Below are positions 8,889 through 18,630 of a stretch of 64,000 nt of DNA, piece by piece. The first letter of the stretch is position 1; every line of letters starts with the position of its first letter. The notes beneath the pieces are model-generated. The model ran no database searches, was not told where the DNA came from, and worked only from the letters and a program-made list of their open reading frames with translations. Source of the DNA: JAADHI01 sp964451325. Lineage in GTDB: Bacteria > Nitrospirota > Nitrospiria > SBBL01 > JAADHI01. Made by a program: the position numbers and the translations under genes. The stretch lies in NCBI GenBank assembly GCA_964451325.1, contig CAYVHO010000001.1, positions 124,001 to 188,000 on the forward strand. The letters run 5' to 3'.

Positions 8889-10072
8889 GATGTCATCCAC
8901 CCTGATGTATTGCGGCCTTCCCGTGAAATATTGTAAAGCAGTGCGATGGCGGTGCTATTGCTCAGAAGGGAAGAGCCTCCGTAACTCATAAAAGGCAAAG
9001 GCAGGCCTTTGGTCGGGAGCAGACCCGTGGCGACTCCCATATTCAGGAGAGCGGGCAGGACCACCAGCAAACACAGTCCTATTGCCAGGATTTGCCGATA
9101 AGGGCCAGAGGCGTATAAGGCGATTTTTGTCCCACGCCATAAAATCCCTGCAAAAAGCAAAACAATGAGTGTTGTGCCAATCAATCCAAAGGCTTCCCCA
9201 AAAACAGAAAAAATAAAATCGGTGTGGGGCTCCGGTAGAAAAAAAAGCACTTGTTTCCCCCCAGCCAAACCCGTGCCCGTGAGTCCGCCGCTGCCTAATG
9301 CGACTTGGGATTGAATGACTTGATACCCGCCTTCACTTGCAACGGCCCAGGGATTTAAAAAGGTCGTAATGCGTTGGAGTCGATAGGGTGAGGACGTGAC
9401 CCAATAGATAAAGAAAGGCAGCGTGAGGATGGCGATCGTGAGCAGTTGTTTAAGCGGTACACCTCCCAAAAAAAGCAGTGACAGTGTAATGGAAAGAATG
9501 ACGATGGTTGTGCCAAAATCAGGTTCCAGTAAAATGAGCATGGACATCAAACCCACGAGGATGAGTGGGGGCATGGCCCCTTCTAGAAAATGTTCTAACT
9601 GGTCTCTTTTTTTATCGATGTAGTGTGCGAGATAGAGGACGGTAAAAAGTTTTGCCAATTCCGAGACTTGAAAAGTCAGTCCACCGAGTTTGAGCCAGCG
9701 GCGTGCGCCTTTGATTTCGACCCCAAAGATTAAGACCGAAAAAAGCAGGAGAAAAACCAAGACGGTGAGCGGAACAACGCCTTTTCGGAGACGACTCAGA
9801 TTGACACGTGAAGCCAGGAAAAAGGCAAAAATGCTGAGTGCCAGCCACTGTAATTGGCGTTTAATAAAATAAAAAGAGTCGTGATAGGTTTTTTCGCCAA
9901 TCAGACTACTTGCGTTGTAAACCATCACCAAGCCGATGAGGGTGATGCTTGCAACGATGGCGAGTAGGACCCAATCCCCCGTCGGCAGAAGATTGTTGTT
10001 GTTTCTTGAGGCAGTTTTTGGGCCAAAACCCAGTGACATTTGTGTTGTGTTTTGTAGGCGTGCGCGTGTCAT
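8885..10072 (-). CDS. ftsW: Lipid II polymerase FtsW (SEDS family)
   Basis: FtsW is the SEDS-family septal peptidoglycan glycosyltransferase, acting with FtsI. The 395-residue protein has about ten membrane segments. Conserved SEDS features include GARRWLKLGGLTFQVSELAK, the segment SQVALGSGGLTGTGLAGGKQ, the periplasmic LPEPHTDFIFSVFGEAFGL and the late GLLPTKGLPLPFMSYGGSS. The ATG overlaps the murD stop by four bases (ATGA), and the stop overlaps murG likewise, so murD-ftsW-murG are translationally coupled. FtsW is favoured over RodA by position inside the dcw cluster. Confidence 0.96.
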   Translation of the reverse strand: MTRARLQNTTQMSLGFGPKTASRNNNNLLPTGDWVLLAIVASITLIGLVMVYNASSLIGEKTYHDSFYFIKRQLQWLALSIFAFFLASRVNLSRLRKGVVPLTVLVFLLLFSVLIFGVEIKGARRWLKLGGLTFQVSELAKLFTVLYLAHYIDKKRDQLEHFLEGAMPPLILVGLMSMLILLEPDFGTTIVILSITLSLLFLGGVPLKQLLTIAILTLPFFIYWVTSSPYRLQRITTFLNPWAVASEGGYQVIQSQVALGSGGLTGTGLAGGKQVLFFLPEPHTDFIFSVFGEAFGLIGTTLIVLLFAGILWRGTKIALYASGPYRQILAIGLCLLVVLPALLNMGVATGLLPTKGLPLPFMSYGGSSLLSNSTAIALLYNISREGRNTSGWMTS

Positions 10073-11415
10073 TGTAAAGCCTCTACAAGTTTTCTAAATC
10101 CATCGCCCCGTGCTTCATAATTTTGAAACAGGTCAAAACTTGCACAGCCCGGGGAGAGTAATACGGTTTCTCCTGATCTGGCCGTGGCCGCGGCCTGTGA
10201 AAGCGCGATTTCCATGGCCTTCATGCCGTCACTCGAATCAATGGTTTCAAGGGCCGGATGATCGGAGAAACATGCTGCCATTTTGTGTCGGGCTTCTCCG
10301 ATTAAAATGAGGTGTTTGACTTTCTTTTGAATGACTTCGTGCAGTGTGCTGAAATCGGCGGCCTTGTCTCGCCCCCCTGCGATTAAAATGACGGGTTTGT
10401 GCATACCCGCAAGTGATTGCATGAGTGCGCCGACATTTGTGCCTTTGGAGTCATTCACATAATGTACGCCTGCGTGGGTTCGGATGAATTCCATGCGATG
10501 CGGCAAGCCCTTAAATGTTCGTAAGGTTTTTGCAATGACTTTTTTTGAACAACCGCAGAGCTGGGTAATCGCGGCGGCTGCCAAGGCATTTTCGATATGA
10601 TGGCCTGCACCGCCTTTTAAATCTTCCAAACGACAAAGGTCTTCAGCTTCTCCCCAAATGGTGCTTTTGATGATGCCGTCTTGAAGGTAGATGCCCCGAT
10701 CTAAATGATGGGTTTTGCTAAAATAAACGGCATCCCCAGAATAGGCGGGTGGCAGGGTGAGCGGGTCATCGCGATTGAAAATGGCATGATCGTCTGCGTG
10801 TTGATTTTCAAAAATCCGCCATTTAGTTTCCTGGTAGCTTTGAAAATTGTCATAACGATTGAGATGATCCGGGGTGATATTCAAGAGTGCGGCGATACGC
10901 GGCCGAAAATCTTGAATGCTTTCCAATTGAAAAGAGCTGAGTTCGGCCACAACAAAATCCCAATCAGAGCCGACGGCCTCGGAAAGTGGCTGTCCGAGAT
11001 TGCCGCCTACAAAAACATTCAAGTCCCAATTGTTTAGAATTTGCCCGACCAATGTGGTGGTCGTGCTTTTGCCATTGGTGCCGGTAATGGCGATGAGCGG
11101 GGCTTTAATACGTGAGGCGGCCAGTTCGATTTCGCTGATGACTGGAATGTTCGCTTTTTCAAGGGCTTCCATCGGGAGTTTTAAGCGTGGTACCCCTGGA
11201 CTCAAGACAACAAATTCTGCATTCAACAAATCACTTTTGTGCCATCGGCCGAGTTTGAATTGAATCCCACTATGAAGCTTTGAAGCGGGTTTGCAGGTGT
11301 TCTCGTCCACGATCAAGACATTTGCCCCTTCTTTTGCCAGCAAGCTTGCTGCGGAGAGACCGCTCTTTCCCATGCCGACAACGGTGACTTTTTTTCCTGT
11401 TACTTCGTATTTCAT
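10069..11415 (-). CDS. murD: UDP-N-acetylmuramoylalanine--D-glutamate ligase
   Basis: MurD adds D-glutamate to UDP-MurNAc-L-Ala in the cytoplasm. The 448-residue protein has the N-terminal Rossmann segment VTVVGMGKSGLSAA, the LSPGVP motif near 71-76, the P-loop ITGTNGKSTTT (110-120), ELSSFQLE and NITPDHLNRY in the central domain, and the C-terminal motifs HRMEF, VNDSKGTN and LLSPGCASFD. Everything expected of a complete enzyme is present. It starts six bases after mraY ends and its stop overlaps the ftsW start. Confidence 0.97.
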   Translation of the reverse strand: MKYEVTGKKVTVVGMGKSGLSAASLLAKEGANVLIVDENTCKPASKLHSGIQFKLGRWHKSDLLNAEFVVLSPGVPRLKLPMEALEKANIPVISEIELAASRIKAPLIAITGTNGKSTTTTLVGQILNNWDLNVFVGGNLGQPLSEAVGSDWDFVVAELSSFQLESIQDFRPRIAALLNITPDHLNRYDNFQSYQETKWRIFENQHADDHAIFNRDDPLTLPPAYSGDAVYFSKTHHLDRGIYLQDGIIKSTIWGEAEDLCRLEDLKGGAGHHIENALAAAAITQLCGCSKKVIAKTLRTFKGLPHRMEFIRTHAGVHYVNDSKGTNVGALMQSLAGMHKPVILIAGGRDKAADFSTLHEVIQKKVKHLILIGEARHKMAACFSDHPALETIDSSDGMKAMEIALSQAAATARSGETVLLSPGCASFDLFQNYEARGDGFRKLVEALQ

Positions 11416-11421
11416 CTCGTT

Positions 11422-12498
11422 TTATCGCAATTTCAGTGTACTTAAACTAATGAGACCCAAAATGATGGAGATGATCCAAAATCGCACCACGATTTTGGGT
11501 TCTTTCCAGCCTTTTAATTCATAGTGATGATGAATCGGAGCCATGAGGAAAATCCGTTTTCCGCGTGATTTAAACGAGGCCACCTGAAGAATGACCGAAA
11601 GGGCTTCCACGACAAAAATGCCGCCGACCAAGGCCAAGAGCAGCTCATGTTTTGAGATCACGGCAATGGTGCCGAGTGCGCCGCCCAAGGGCAGAGAGCC
11701 GACATCGCCCATAAAAATACTGGCGGGATAGGCGTTGAACCATAAAAACCCCAGAGACGCGCCCATAATCGCCCCGCAAATGATGGCGAGTTCTCCACCC
11801 CCTTTGATATAGGGAATGAGCAGATATTCTGAAAAATCGACGTGGCCTGAGACATAAGAAACGATGAGATAGGCGACTGCGGTTACCATGACCGGGCCAA
11901 CCGCGAGGCCGTCGAGTCCGTCGGTGAGGTTAACGGCATTGGAGGCACCGACGATGACCAGGACTGCAAAAGGGATATAAAAAACACCGAGGTCAGGGTT
12001 CAGGTCTTTAAAAAAGGGCACGGAGAGGATGGTTGAATAGGCGGACGAGGTGTACAGCCCCAGTGCTGTGATGAGGGCGACCATAATTTGCAGGCTGAAT
12101 TTATAACGCGGGAGCAGGCCCTTGGGGTCTTTTTTGATACACTTTAAGTAGTCGTCCCAATAACCAATGAGACCGAAACCTGCTGTTGAAAAAAGTGTTA
12201 GCCAGATATAACGATTTGTCATGTCAGCCCAAAGCAGGGTCGAGCTGATGATGGCGATGAGAATCATCAATCCACCCATGGTGGGCGTGCCTGACTTGAT
12301 CAGGTGTGACTTGGGGCCGTCCTCTCGGATCGTTTGTCCCATTTGACGAGATGCAAGCCATCGTGTAATCCAGGGGCCGATGAGAAAGGAGATGACCAGT
12401 GCGGTGACAATGGCATAGATTGTTCTAAAGGTGATATAGCGAAAAACGTTAAAAAAGGAGAAAACGTCGTGCAGGGGGTAAAGCAGGTTGTAAAACAT
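11422..12498 (-). CDS. mraY: Phospho-N-acetylmuramoyl-pentapeptide-transferase
   Basis: MraY transfers phospho-MurNAc-pentapeptide from UDP to undecaprenyl phosphate, making lipid I at the inner membrane. The 358-residue protein has about ten membrane segments and the expected motifs: SGTPTMGGLMIL in the first cytoplasmic loop, the catalytic aspartates in YWDDYLK, NAVNLTDGLDGLAVG, FMGDVGSLPLGG, and the histidine-rich APIHHHYELKGW. Its ATG shares one base with the murF stop (TAATG). Complete and canonical. Confidence 0.98.
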   Translation of the reverse strand: MFYNLLYPLHDVFSFFNVFRYITFRTIYAIVTALVISFLIGPWITRWLASRQMGQTIREDGPKSHLIKSGTPTMGGLMILIAIISSTLLWADMTNRYIWLTLFSTAGFGLIGYWDDYLKCIKKDPKGLLPRYKFSLQIMVALITALGLYTSSAYSTILSVPFFKDLNPDLGVFYIPFAVLVIVGASNAVNLTDGLDGLAVGPVMVTAVAYLIVSYVSGHVDFSEYLLIPYIKGGGELAIICGAIMGASLGFLWFNAYPASIFMGDVGSLPLGGALGTIAVISKHELLLALVGGIFVVEALSVILQVASFKSRGKRIFLMAPIHHHYELKGWKEPKIVVRFWIISIILGLISLSTLKLR

Positions 12499-13961
12499 TA
12501 AGTTTCCCCTCCCAGGCCTGTTTCGTATAAACCCAACAAGGGGAGAACCCGTTCTAATTTCATGCCGCGTGATCCCTTGATGAGTAATGTATCGCCTGAT
12601 TTAACCTTTTGATCCAGTGTGGATTGCAGACGATTGAGATCTGGGTGAACTGAAATGGCATGTTCGGCCAAACCGCCCGCGCGCGCACCAGAGGCCAGCA
12701 TTTCTGCATATTGTCCGAGCGCGATAAGTTCGTCGATACCATGAGTCGCAACAGACAAACCAATCGTGTAATGGGCTTTCTCAGAACTCTCTCCCAGTTG
12801 AAACATATCGCCCAAGAGGGCAATGCGTCTGCCTGTATTTTGGGGATGTTCGGCGAGCAGGTCGAGCGCGGCTTCAACGGACGCGGGGTTGGCATTATAG
12901 GCATCGAAGATAAGCGTGATGCCTTTTGTTTTTAAAATCTGTGTGCGTTGAGAGAGGGGTTGGAAATTGGAAAGCCCTTCGGCGATCTGTTCTATGGGGA
13001 TGCCGAGTGCGCTGGCAATCCCTGCTGCGCCCAGTGCGTTTGAAATGTGGTGGCGACCGGGGGTAGGCAATCTTACGTGAGCAGATTCCCCTGAACGGTT
13101 TTGGTGGAGTGTGAAGGTACTTGTTTCACTTTCACTGAGCATTTGATCTGCACTGAGATCGTAGGCTTCCGTCGTTGTGTTGAGGCCATAGGTCCACTGT
13201 GTTGCCACACGATCCGTCCAGTCTTTTAAAAAGGGGTCGTCTTGATTGATAATACAGGTGCCTGTTTTTTGGAGCCCCTCAAAGAGAAGACCTTTTTCTC
13301 GTGCAACCCCTTTAAGGCTTTCGAGTCCCTCTAAATGGGCGGGGCCGATATTTGTGATGAGTCCCATCGTGGGTTGGGCGATGTCGCAAAGGTTGGCCAT
13401 TTCTCCAAAATGGCTAATCCCCATTTCGATGACGGCACTTTGATGTTCCTCAGAGAGGCGAAGCAGGGTCAGGGGCAGACCGATGTGGTTATTAAAGTTT
13501 CCTTCCGTTTTGAGGACAGGGCCGCCTTGGCTGAGGATGCTGGCGGTCATTTCTTTTGCGGTGGTTTTTCCGTTACTGCCTGTAATTCCGACGAGCGGTA
13601 ACTTGAAGCGTTGTCGATGCCACTTTGCCAGGCTTTGAAGGGCTTGCAGCGGTTCGGAGACACAGATGAAAAAATGGGTTCCTTGATATCTAAGCCATTC
13701 GTCTTTTTGTGATTCAAAGGCCGTGCGGGAGACGACTGCGCCGCGACAGCCTTTTTCAAGGGCATCCGGGACAAAATGATGTCCATCTGAATTTGGGCCG
13801 GAGAGGGCAAAAAAGAGGTCATCTGTCCGGAGACTTCTTGTGTCGATTGAAAAACCTGCGCAAGCCGGGGCTTGAGGCACAGATCCTTCAAGTGTGCCTT
13901 GGCATCCTTCCAGCAAATCTTGGATTGTCCACAGTGTTGTTATCATTGAAGCTGCGCCCAT
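12498..13961 (-). CDS. murF: UDP-N-acetylmuramoyl-tripeptide--D-alanyl-D-alanine ligase
   Basis: MurF adds the D-Ala-D-Ala dipeptide made by Ddl to the UDP-MurNAc-tripeptide. The 487-residue protein has the Mur N-terminal domain with SIDTRSL, the P-loop ITGSNGKTTAKEM (126-138; the AKE after the loop is typical of MurF), the segment EMGISHFGEMANL, and FDAYNANPASVEAAL in the C-terminal part. The start at 13961 is three bases after the murE stop; a second ATG five codons on (13946) is an alternative. It is somewhat longer than the E. coli enzyme but needs no extra domain. Confidence 0.97.
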   Translation of the reverse strand: MGAASMITTLWTIQDLLEGCQGTLEGSVPQAPACAGFSIDTRSLRTDDLFFALSGPNSDGHHFVPDALEKGCRGAVVSRTAFESQKDEWLRYQGTHFFICVSEPLQALQSLAKWHRQRFKLPLVGITGSNGKTTAKEMTASILSQGGPVLKTEGNFNNHIGLPLTLLRLSEEHQSAVIEMGISHFGEMANLCDIAQPTMGLITNIGPAHLEGLESLKGVAREKGLLFEGLQKTGTCIINQDDPFLKDWTDRVATQWTYGLNTTTEAYDLSADQMLSESETSTFTLHQNRSGESAHVRLPTPGRHHISNALGAAGIASALGIPIEQIAEGLSNFQPLSQRTQILKTKGITLIFDAYNANPASVEAALDLLAEHPQNTGRRIALLGDMFQLGESSEKAHYTIGLSVATHGIDELIALGQYAEMLASGARAGGLAEHAISVHPDLNRLQSTLDQKVKSGDTLLIKGSRGMKLERVLPLLGLYETGLGGET

Positions 13962-13964
13962 GCG

Positions 13965-15491
13965 CTATCTTTCCCCGTGATCTGTCTTGTTTTGTGCAAT
14001 GAGTGCTTCTCGTGCACATGCACGATCGTCAAAAGCAATGATTTGTGTGCCGATTTGCTGATCTGTTTCATGCCCTTTTCCGGCGATGATCACCACATCT
14101 CCGGGTTTTGCTAAAGCGATGGCATGTGAAATGGCTTCTCTGCGATCCGAAATAATGTCGTAATGACAGGTCTGGCCCGTTTTTTGTGAGTGAGCAGAGA
14201 TGCCTGAGGCAATCTCAGAAATAATCTGATCGGGGTCTTCACTGCGTGGATTATCAGAGCTTAAGATGACAAAATCGCTTTGCATGGCCGCCACGCCCAT
14301 GAGCGGGCGTTTGTCGCGATCACGATCTCCTCCACAGCCAAAACAGGTGATGATTTTTTTTTGGCCAAGGGTTTTGACGGCAGAAAGTAATCTTTCGAGT
14401 GCATCAGGTGTGTGGGCGTAATCTACGATAACGGTAAAATTCTGGCCTAGATCAATTTTTTCAAATCGTCCCGGAATCTGTTTGAGTGCGGCAATGCCCT
14501 CAGTAATTTGCATTTTGGAAAGACCTGAGGCAATGCCGACCCCGATGGCGGCGAGTATATTGTAAACATTGTGACGCCCCGAAAGATGGGCCTCAATTTC
14601 AATTTCACCGATGGGGCTTTGCACGCACATGCTTAGCCCTGCCAGAGTGGATTTAAAACAAAGCGGATAGAGGCTGTCGTGATGATCAATGCCATAAGCC
14701 CAAACCCGGTCAGGCGCGGTCTCTTGGAGTTTTTTCCCCCAATTATCATCTAAATTCACAATCCACTGACCCTTTGTTTGCTCAAATAAGGTCTTTTTTG
14801 CGGCAAAATAGTTTTCCATCGTATGGTGATAATCGAGATGGTCTTGCGTTAAATTGGTAAAAACAGCGGTTTCAAAGATACATCCGGCCACACGTTCTTG
14901 ATCCAGGGCATGAGAAGAGACCTCCATGACAACATCCGTCACCGAGGTTTTTTGCATTTCTGAAAAAATTTTTTGCAGATCGAGCAAGCCGGGTGTGGTG
15001 TTTTTTTCCTTTTTTTCGTGGTGACCGTAACGTGTGGTGATGGTGCTGATCAATCCGGTCTTTTTGCCTGCGTGATTCAATAAAGCTTCCACCAGATAGG
15101 CGGTTGTGGTTTTGCCATTGGTCCCCGTGATGCCAATGAGATTGAGTTTTGTCGCAGGATAGTTGAAAAAATAGGGTGCGAGATGCCTGAGGGCTTCTTT
15201 TGTATCGGTGACCTGAATAAAGGTTGTTTTTGTGGCTTGTTTGTATTTTTTTGAGATCGGCTCTTGTGAGAGTACGGCGCTGGCCCCACGTGCAATGGCA
15301 TCGTCGATGTAGTCATGCCCGTCTTGTGTGTGGCCTTTGAGCGCCACAAACAGGGTGCCGGGTGAAACGGTTTTTGAATCGATTGCAATATCGTCGACTT
15401 CGATATTGGGTTTTCCGAGTAATTCAATCATGTCTGATTTTTTTTCCGAATGTGTTTCATTAAAACCATAGATACAGTCTCGCAAATTCAC
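13965..15491 (-). CDS. murE: UDP-N-acetylmuramoyl-tripeptide synthetase, meso-diaminopimelate type
   Basis: MurE adds the third residue of the stem peptide. The P-loop ITGTNGKTTTAYL (about 121-133) and NLTQDHLDYH are present, and the sequence DNPR in the C-terminal domain is the recognised marker of enzymes that use meso-diaminopimelate, so the wall is predicted to be DAP-type. The start is GTG at 15491, overlapping the ftsI stop as GTGA. It gives an MNLRD-type N-terminus like other MurE proteins, while the next ATG (15431) would lose it. The 508 residues are close to normal length. Confidence 0.96.
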   Translation of the reverse strand: MNLRDCIYGFNETHSEKKSDMIELLGKPNIEVDDIAIDSKTVSPGTLFVALKGHTQDGHDYIDDAIARGASAVLSQEPISKKYKQATKTTFIQVTDTKEALRHLAPYFFNYPATKLNLIGITGTNGKTTTAYLVEALLNHAGKKTGLISTITTRYGHHEKKEKNTTPGLLDLQKIFSEMQKTSVTDVVMEVSSHALDQERVAGCIFETAVFTNLTQDHLDYHHTMENYFAAKKTLFEQTKGQWIVNLDDNWGKKLQETAPDRVWAYGIDHHDSLYPLCFKSTLAGLSMCVQSPIGEIEIEAHLSGRHNVYNILAAIGVGIASGLSKMQITEGIAALKQIPGRFEKIDLGQNFTVIVDYAHTPDALERLLSAVKTLGQKKIITCFGCGGDRDRDKRPLMGVAAMQSDFVILSSDNPRSEDPDQIISEIASGISAHSQKTGQTCHYDIISDRREAISHAIALAKPGDVVIIAGKGHETDQQIGTQIIAFDDRACAREALIAQNKTDHGER

Positions 15492-17302
15492 CGCACAGGG
15501 CCGATTTTATAAACGGCATCCTGAATAAAAGCTTCTGTATTTTTTGCAGTCCGAATGATTGTCGCCTCGTGTCCGGCGACGCGTGGCGCTGGGGTTTCTA
15601 AGGGAGGCGCGGCCTTGGGGGCCACTTTTAAATAGTGCAGCACTTCTTTGGCGATATTTGAAAAGACGGGTGCCGCAATTTCACCGCCCCAGCCTTTGCC
15701 TTCCGGTTCATCCACCATGACTAAAATGGTGATGACGGGATCTTCTGCGGGGACATATCCGACAAAGGAACTGACAAATTTATCCGGAGAATAACGACGT
15801 GTTTGTGGATCAATTTTTTGTGCTGTGCCTGTTTTTCCCACAACGGTGTAGCCAGACACGGCAGCGCGTATTGCCGTGCCTGTGCTCGAAACAACGCCTT
15901 TTAAGATCTCTGTCATTTCGCGCGCGGTTTCTTCAGAGAGCACGCGGCGTTTGATTTGAGGTGGATTTGTTTCTTCACCATTTTTGCCACGGACTTCACG
16001 GATGATTTTCGGGGTCATGAGGTAGCCCCCATTGGCGACAACGGATGTGGCGGTGACCATTTGCAGGGGGGTCACCCCGATTTCCTGTCCGATGGCGATG
16101 GAAGCCAAAGAGCGCCCGGACCAGTTTTTTGTCTCACGCAGCAGGCCGGGGGATTCTCCGTTGAGCGCAATGCCCAGCCGTTCGCCAAAACCAAAGGCCT
16201 GGGCATAACTTAAAAGACGTTCAGGGCCTAAAATTTCTGCGATTTTAATCGTGCCGATGTTGCTGGAGTGGGAAATGACTTGACGAAAGGAGATGATGCC
16301 AAAGGGGTCATGGTCATGAATGGTCGTGCCATGGACACGATAGGTCCCGGCTTCACAATCAATGAGATCTTCGGGTCGGACGAGCTTTTCTTCCAGTGCG
16401 GCTGAGGCGGTAATGATCTTAAAGGTTGAGCCGGGTTCATAAAAATCGGAAATGGCCCGATTGCGCCACTGGGCAGGGCTTGAGGTGCGTACCTTGTTGG
16501 GATTGAAGGCGGGTTGCATGGCCATCGCAAGGATTTCGCCATTCCAGGGGTTCATGACGATGGCCGTGCCGCCCTTCGCGCTGCTACTTTCAACCATGCG
16601 GCGTAATTCGCGTTCGGCGATGTGTTGGATATTTTCATCAACGGTGAGGTGGAGGTCGCGTCCAGGTGTGGATTCGATGTATTGCAAGTCCTTGGGGAAG
16701 ATGGATGTTCCGTGGGCATCACGCTCTAAAATAATGGCCCCCCCCGTGCCACGGAGTGTCAGGTCATGTTTTTTTTCAATTCCCTCTAAACCCTGATTGT
16801 CGAGTCCGGCAAAACCCAGGACTTGTCCAAAAAGGGCGCCCTTGGGGTAAACCCGTTTGCTCTCCATCACAGAGCGAATGCCTTTGATTTTAAGGGCTTC
16901 AATTTGTTGCATCTGTGCAAGGTCAATTTTACGTTCGAGCCAGACAAAAGCCCCTTTTCGTTTGAGTTTCTTCAAGAGACGATCTGAGCGAACCTTGAGT
17001 ATTTTGGCAAGTTTTTGTGCCGTTTTTTTCGGGTTTTTAATCTCACCGGGGATGGCGTAAAGAGAAGGGCGGTCAAAATTCATGGCCAGTATATTGCCGT
17101 TTCGGTCGTAGATCGCGCCGCGTTCGGGCTCAAGATGAACCGTCTTTTGCTGGGCTCGGTCGGCGCGTGCAAGCCACATATCGTGTTCGATCCCCTGAAT
17201 GAAAATCAGTCGGACGAAGACAAGGGCAAAACCCGCGAGCAGGACAAAGCTCACCGCATAAAGTGCGGTCGGTTTTTTTTGTTCTGTATTGTGTTGCGCC
17301 AT
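15488..17302 (-). CDS. ftsI: Peptidoglycan D,D-transpeptidase FtsI (PBP3-like)
   Basis: This is the class B penicillin-binding protein that crosslinks septal peptidoglycan. The 604 residues comprise a short cytoplasmic tail, one membrane anchor (about 14-36), the PBP dimerisation domain starting at EPERGAIYDRNG, and a transpeptidase domain. The domain has the catalytic STFK (292-295), SSN (346-348) and KTGT (490-493) motifs. There is no PASTA domain. The ATG at 17302 has GAGG eight bases upstream, and the stop overlaps murE. Location after ftsL supports FtsI rather than an elongation PBP2. Confidence 0.97.
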   Translation of the reverse strand: MAQHNTEQKKPTALYAVSFVLLAGFALVFVRLIFIQGIEHDMWLARADRAQQKTVHLEPERGAIYDRNGNILAMNFDRPSLYAIPGEIKNPKKTAQKLAKILKVRSDRLLKKLKRKGAFVWLERKIDLAQMQQIEALKIKGIRSVMESKRVYPKGALFGQVLGFAGLDNQGLEGIEKKHDLTLRGTGGAIILERDAHGTSIFPKDLQYIESTPGRDLHLTVDENIQHIAERELRRMVESSSAKGGTAIVMNPWNGEILAMAMQPAFNPNKVRTSSPAQWRNRAISDFYEPGSTFKIITASAALEEKLVRPEDLIDCEAGTYRVHGTTIHDHDPFGIISFRQVISHSSNIGTIKIAEILGPERLLSYAQAFGFGERLGIALNGESPGLLRETKNWSGRSLASIAIGQEIGVTPLQMVTATSVVANGGYLMTPKIIREVRGKNGEETNPPQIKRRVLSEETAREMTEILKGVVSSTGTAIRAAVSGYTVVGKTGTAQKIDPQTRRYSPDKFVSSFVGYVPAEDPVITILVMVDEPEGKGWGGEIAAPVFSNIAKEVLHYLKVAPKAAPPLETPAPRVAGHEATIIRTAKNTEAFIQDAVYKIGPVR

Positions 17303-17348
17303 AAAGGTTTCCTCTCAGATAAAGCCCACTGAGTGGAGCAGACTTAAG

Positions 17349-17645
17349 TTAGTCCTCGTTCAACCGTGTGTCTAGCGCTTGTGCAGTGATGTAGACCCGT
17401 TGTTCGGGCTCGGCGTGTGTCATGCCGAGTTCGTTCAGGGCGATCTGCTCGATTCGGTCGAGCGCGCTGAGGCGTTCGACTTGAACCAACAGTTCTTTTC
17501 GGTGGCGAAGGAGCGCATGCTTTTCTTTTTGAAGTATTTCGGTTTTATATCCGATTTTAATGATGTCGTTTCTCTGCCAAACAGAAAGAAAGGCGACGAC
17601 CACAATCGGTGTAATCAGGATGAATGCAAGTGTTATTTTTCCCAT
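17349..17645 (-). CDS. ftsL: FtsL-like cell division protein
   Basis: This 98-residue bitopic protein has a very short cytoplasmic tail, one membrane segment (about 4-22) and a periplasmic coiled-coil-like stretch rich in K, E, L and R (about 30-75) that includes LERIEQIALNELGM-like spacing (here LDRIEQIALNELGM). This is the architecture of FtsL, which with FtsB and FtsQ activates FtsW-FtsI. Sequence similarity in this family is low, so the call relies on size, topology and location between rsmH and ftsI. It starts 15 bases after the rsmH stop and leaves a 46-base gap to ftsI. Confidence 0.88.
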   Translation of the reverse strand: MGKITLAFILITPIVVVAFLSVWQRNDIIKIGYKTEILQKEKHALLRHRKELLVQVERLSALDRIEQIALNELGMTHAEPEQRVYITAQALDTRLNED

Positions 17646-17660
17646 GTCTGTTCTTTTAGT

Positions 17661-18608
17661 TTAAGCTGCCCGCTCGAGTACACGGAGTTTTGCGCTGCGC
17701 GCGCGGCGATTCCGAGCAATTTCTTCGGTACTGGCGATGATCGGTTTTTTATGAAGATTGATATATTGATGTTCTGATTTATATTTTGTTGCTTTTTCCC
17801 AGTCACGAAAGCAGTGTTTTACCGCGCGGTCTTCCAAGGAGTGAAAGGAAATCACGACGAGCCTTCCACCGCAAGCCAAGAGTGAGATAGCAGCCTCTAA
17901 GCCTGCTTCAATTTGTTCGGGTTCATGATTGACGGCCATGCGAAGTGCTTGAAAGGTGCGCGTCGCAGGATGAATCCGCCCATGCCGTGCTTTTGCAGGT
18001 GTGGCGCGCCAAATGATATTTTCCAATTCTTCTGTGCGTGTGATCGGTCCTGTTTCTGTTCGGGTGTTTACAATCCTTGATGCGATGCGTGATGCCCATC
18101 GCTCTTCTCCGAGTGTTTTAATCAATCGTTTCAAGTCTCTTTCGCTTAAACGATTGATTAAGTCGGCTGCGGTTTCTCCAGACCCTGAATCCATTCTCAT
18201 GTCGAGTGGCCCGGCTTCTTGAAAAGAAAAGCCGCGCTCGGCGGTGTCGAGCTGATAGGAAGAGATGCCAAAATCGAAAAGAATACCGTCCACTGTTTCG
18301 ATGTCGAGTGCGGTCATTATTTTTTTGAGATCTGCGAATGCGCCCTGATGCAAGGTCAGGCGATTCTTAAAGCTTGTGAGCCGTTCTGTTGCCATTTGAA
18401 GGGCCAAACCATCTCGGTCGAGCCCAATGATCCGGTCTTTGGGTGCGCTGGTTTTGAGGATGGCTTCGGTGTGTCCACCCAGCCCCAAGGTGCAATCGAC
18501 GTAGATTTTTCCTGGCACGCCCTCTTCTTGTCTGTCGTGGCAATTGAGTCCGTCTAAAACTTCATCCAACATGACGGGCTGGTGTTTTTTTGCTGCTGAT
18601 TCAGACAC
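17661..18608 (-). CDS. rsmH: 16S rRNA (cytosine(1402)-N(4))-methyltransferase RsmH (MraW)
   Basis: RsmH methylates N4 of C1402 in the ribosomal P site. Visible features are KHQPVMLDEVLDGL at the N-terminus, the SAM-binding loop VDCTLGLGGHTEAIL, GLDRDGLALQMA, FDFGISSYQLDTAERGFSF, and RIHPATRTFQALRMAVNHE with ISFHSLEDRAVK near the C-terminus. I place the start at a GTG (18608), 22 bases after the mraZ stop, which puts HQPVM at residue 9 as in homologues and gives 315 residues. An ATG at 18656, inside mraZ and without a spaced Shine-Dalgarno, would add 16 residues. The gene follows mraZ as in most dcw clusters. Confidence 0.94.
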   Translation of the reverse strand: MSESAAKKHQPVMLDEVLDGLNCHDRQEEGVPGKIYVDCTLGLGGHTEAILKTSAPKDRIIGLDRDGLALQMATERLTSFKNRLTLHQGAFADLKKIMTALDIETVDGILFDFGISSYQLDTAERGFSFQEAGPLDMRMDSGSGETAADLINRLSERDLKRLIKTLGEERWASRIASRIVNTRTETGPITRTEELENIIWRATPAKARHGRIHPATRTFQALRMAVNHEPEQIEAGLEAAISLLACGGRLVVISFHSLEDRAVKHCFRDWEKATKYKSEHQYINLHKKPIIASTEEIARNRRARSAKLRVLERAA

Positions 18609-18630
18609 CTTTAAAATCTTTCCATCGGTC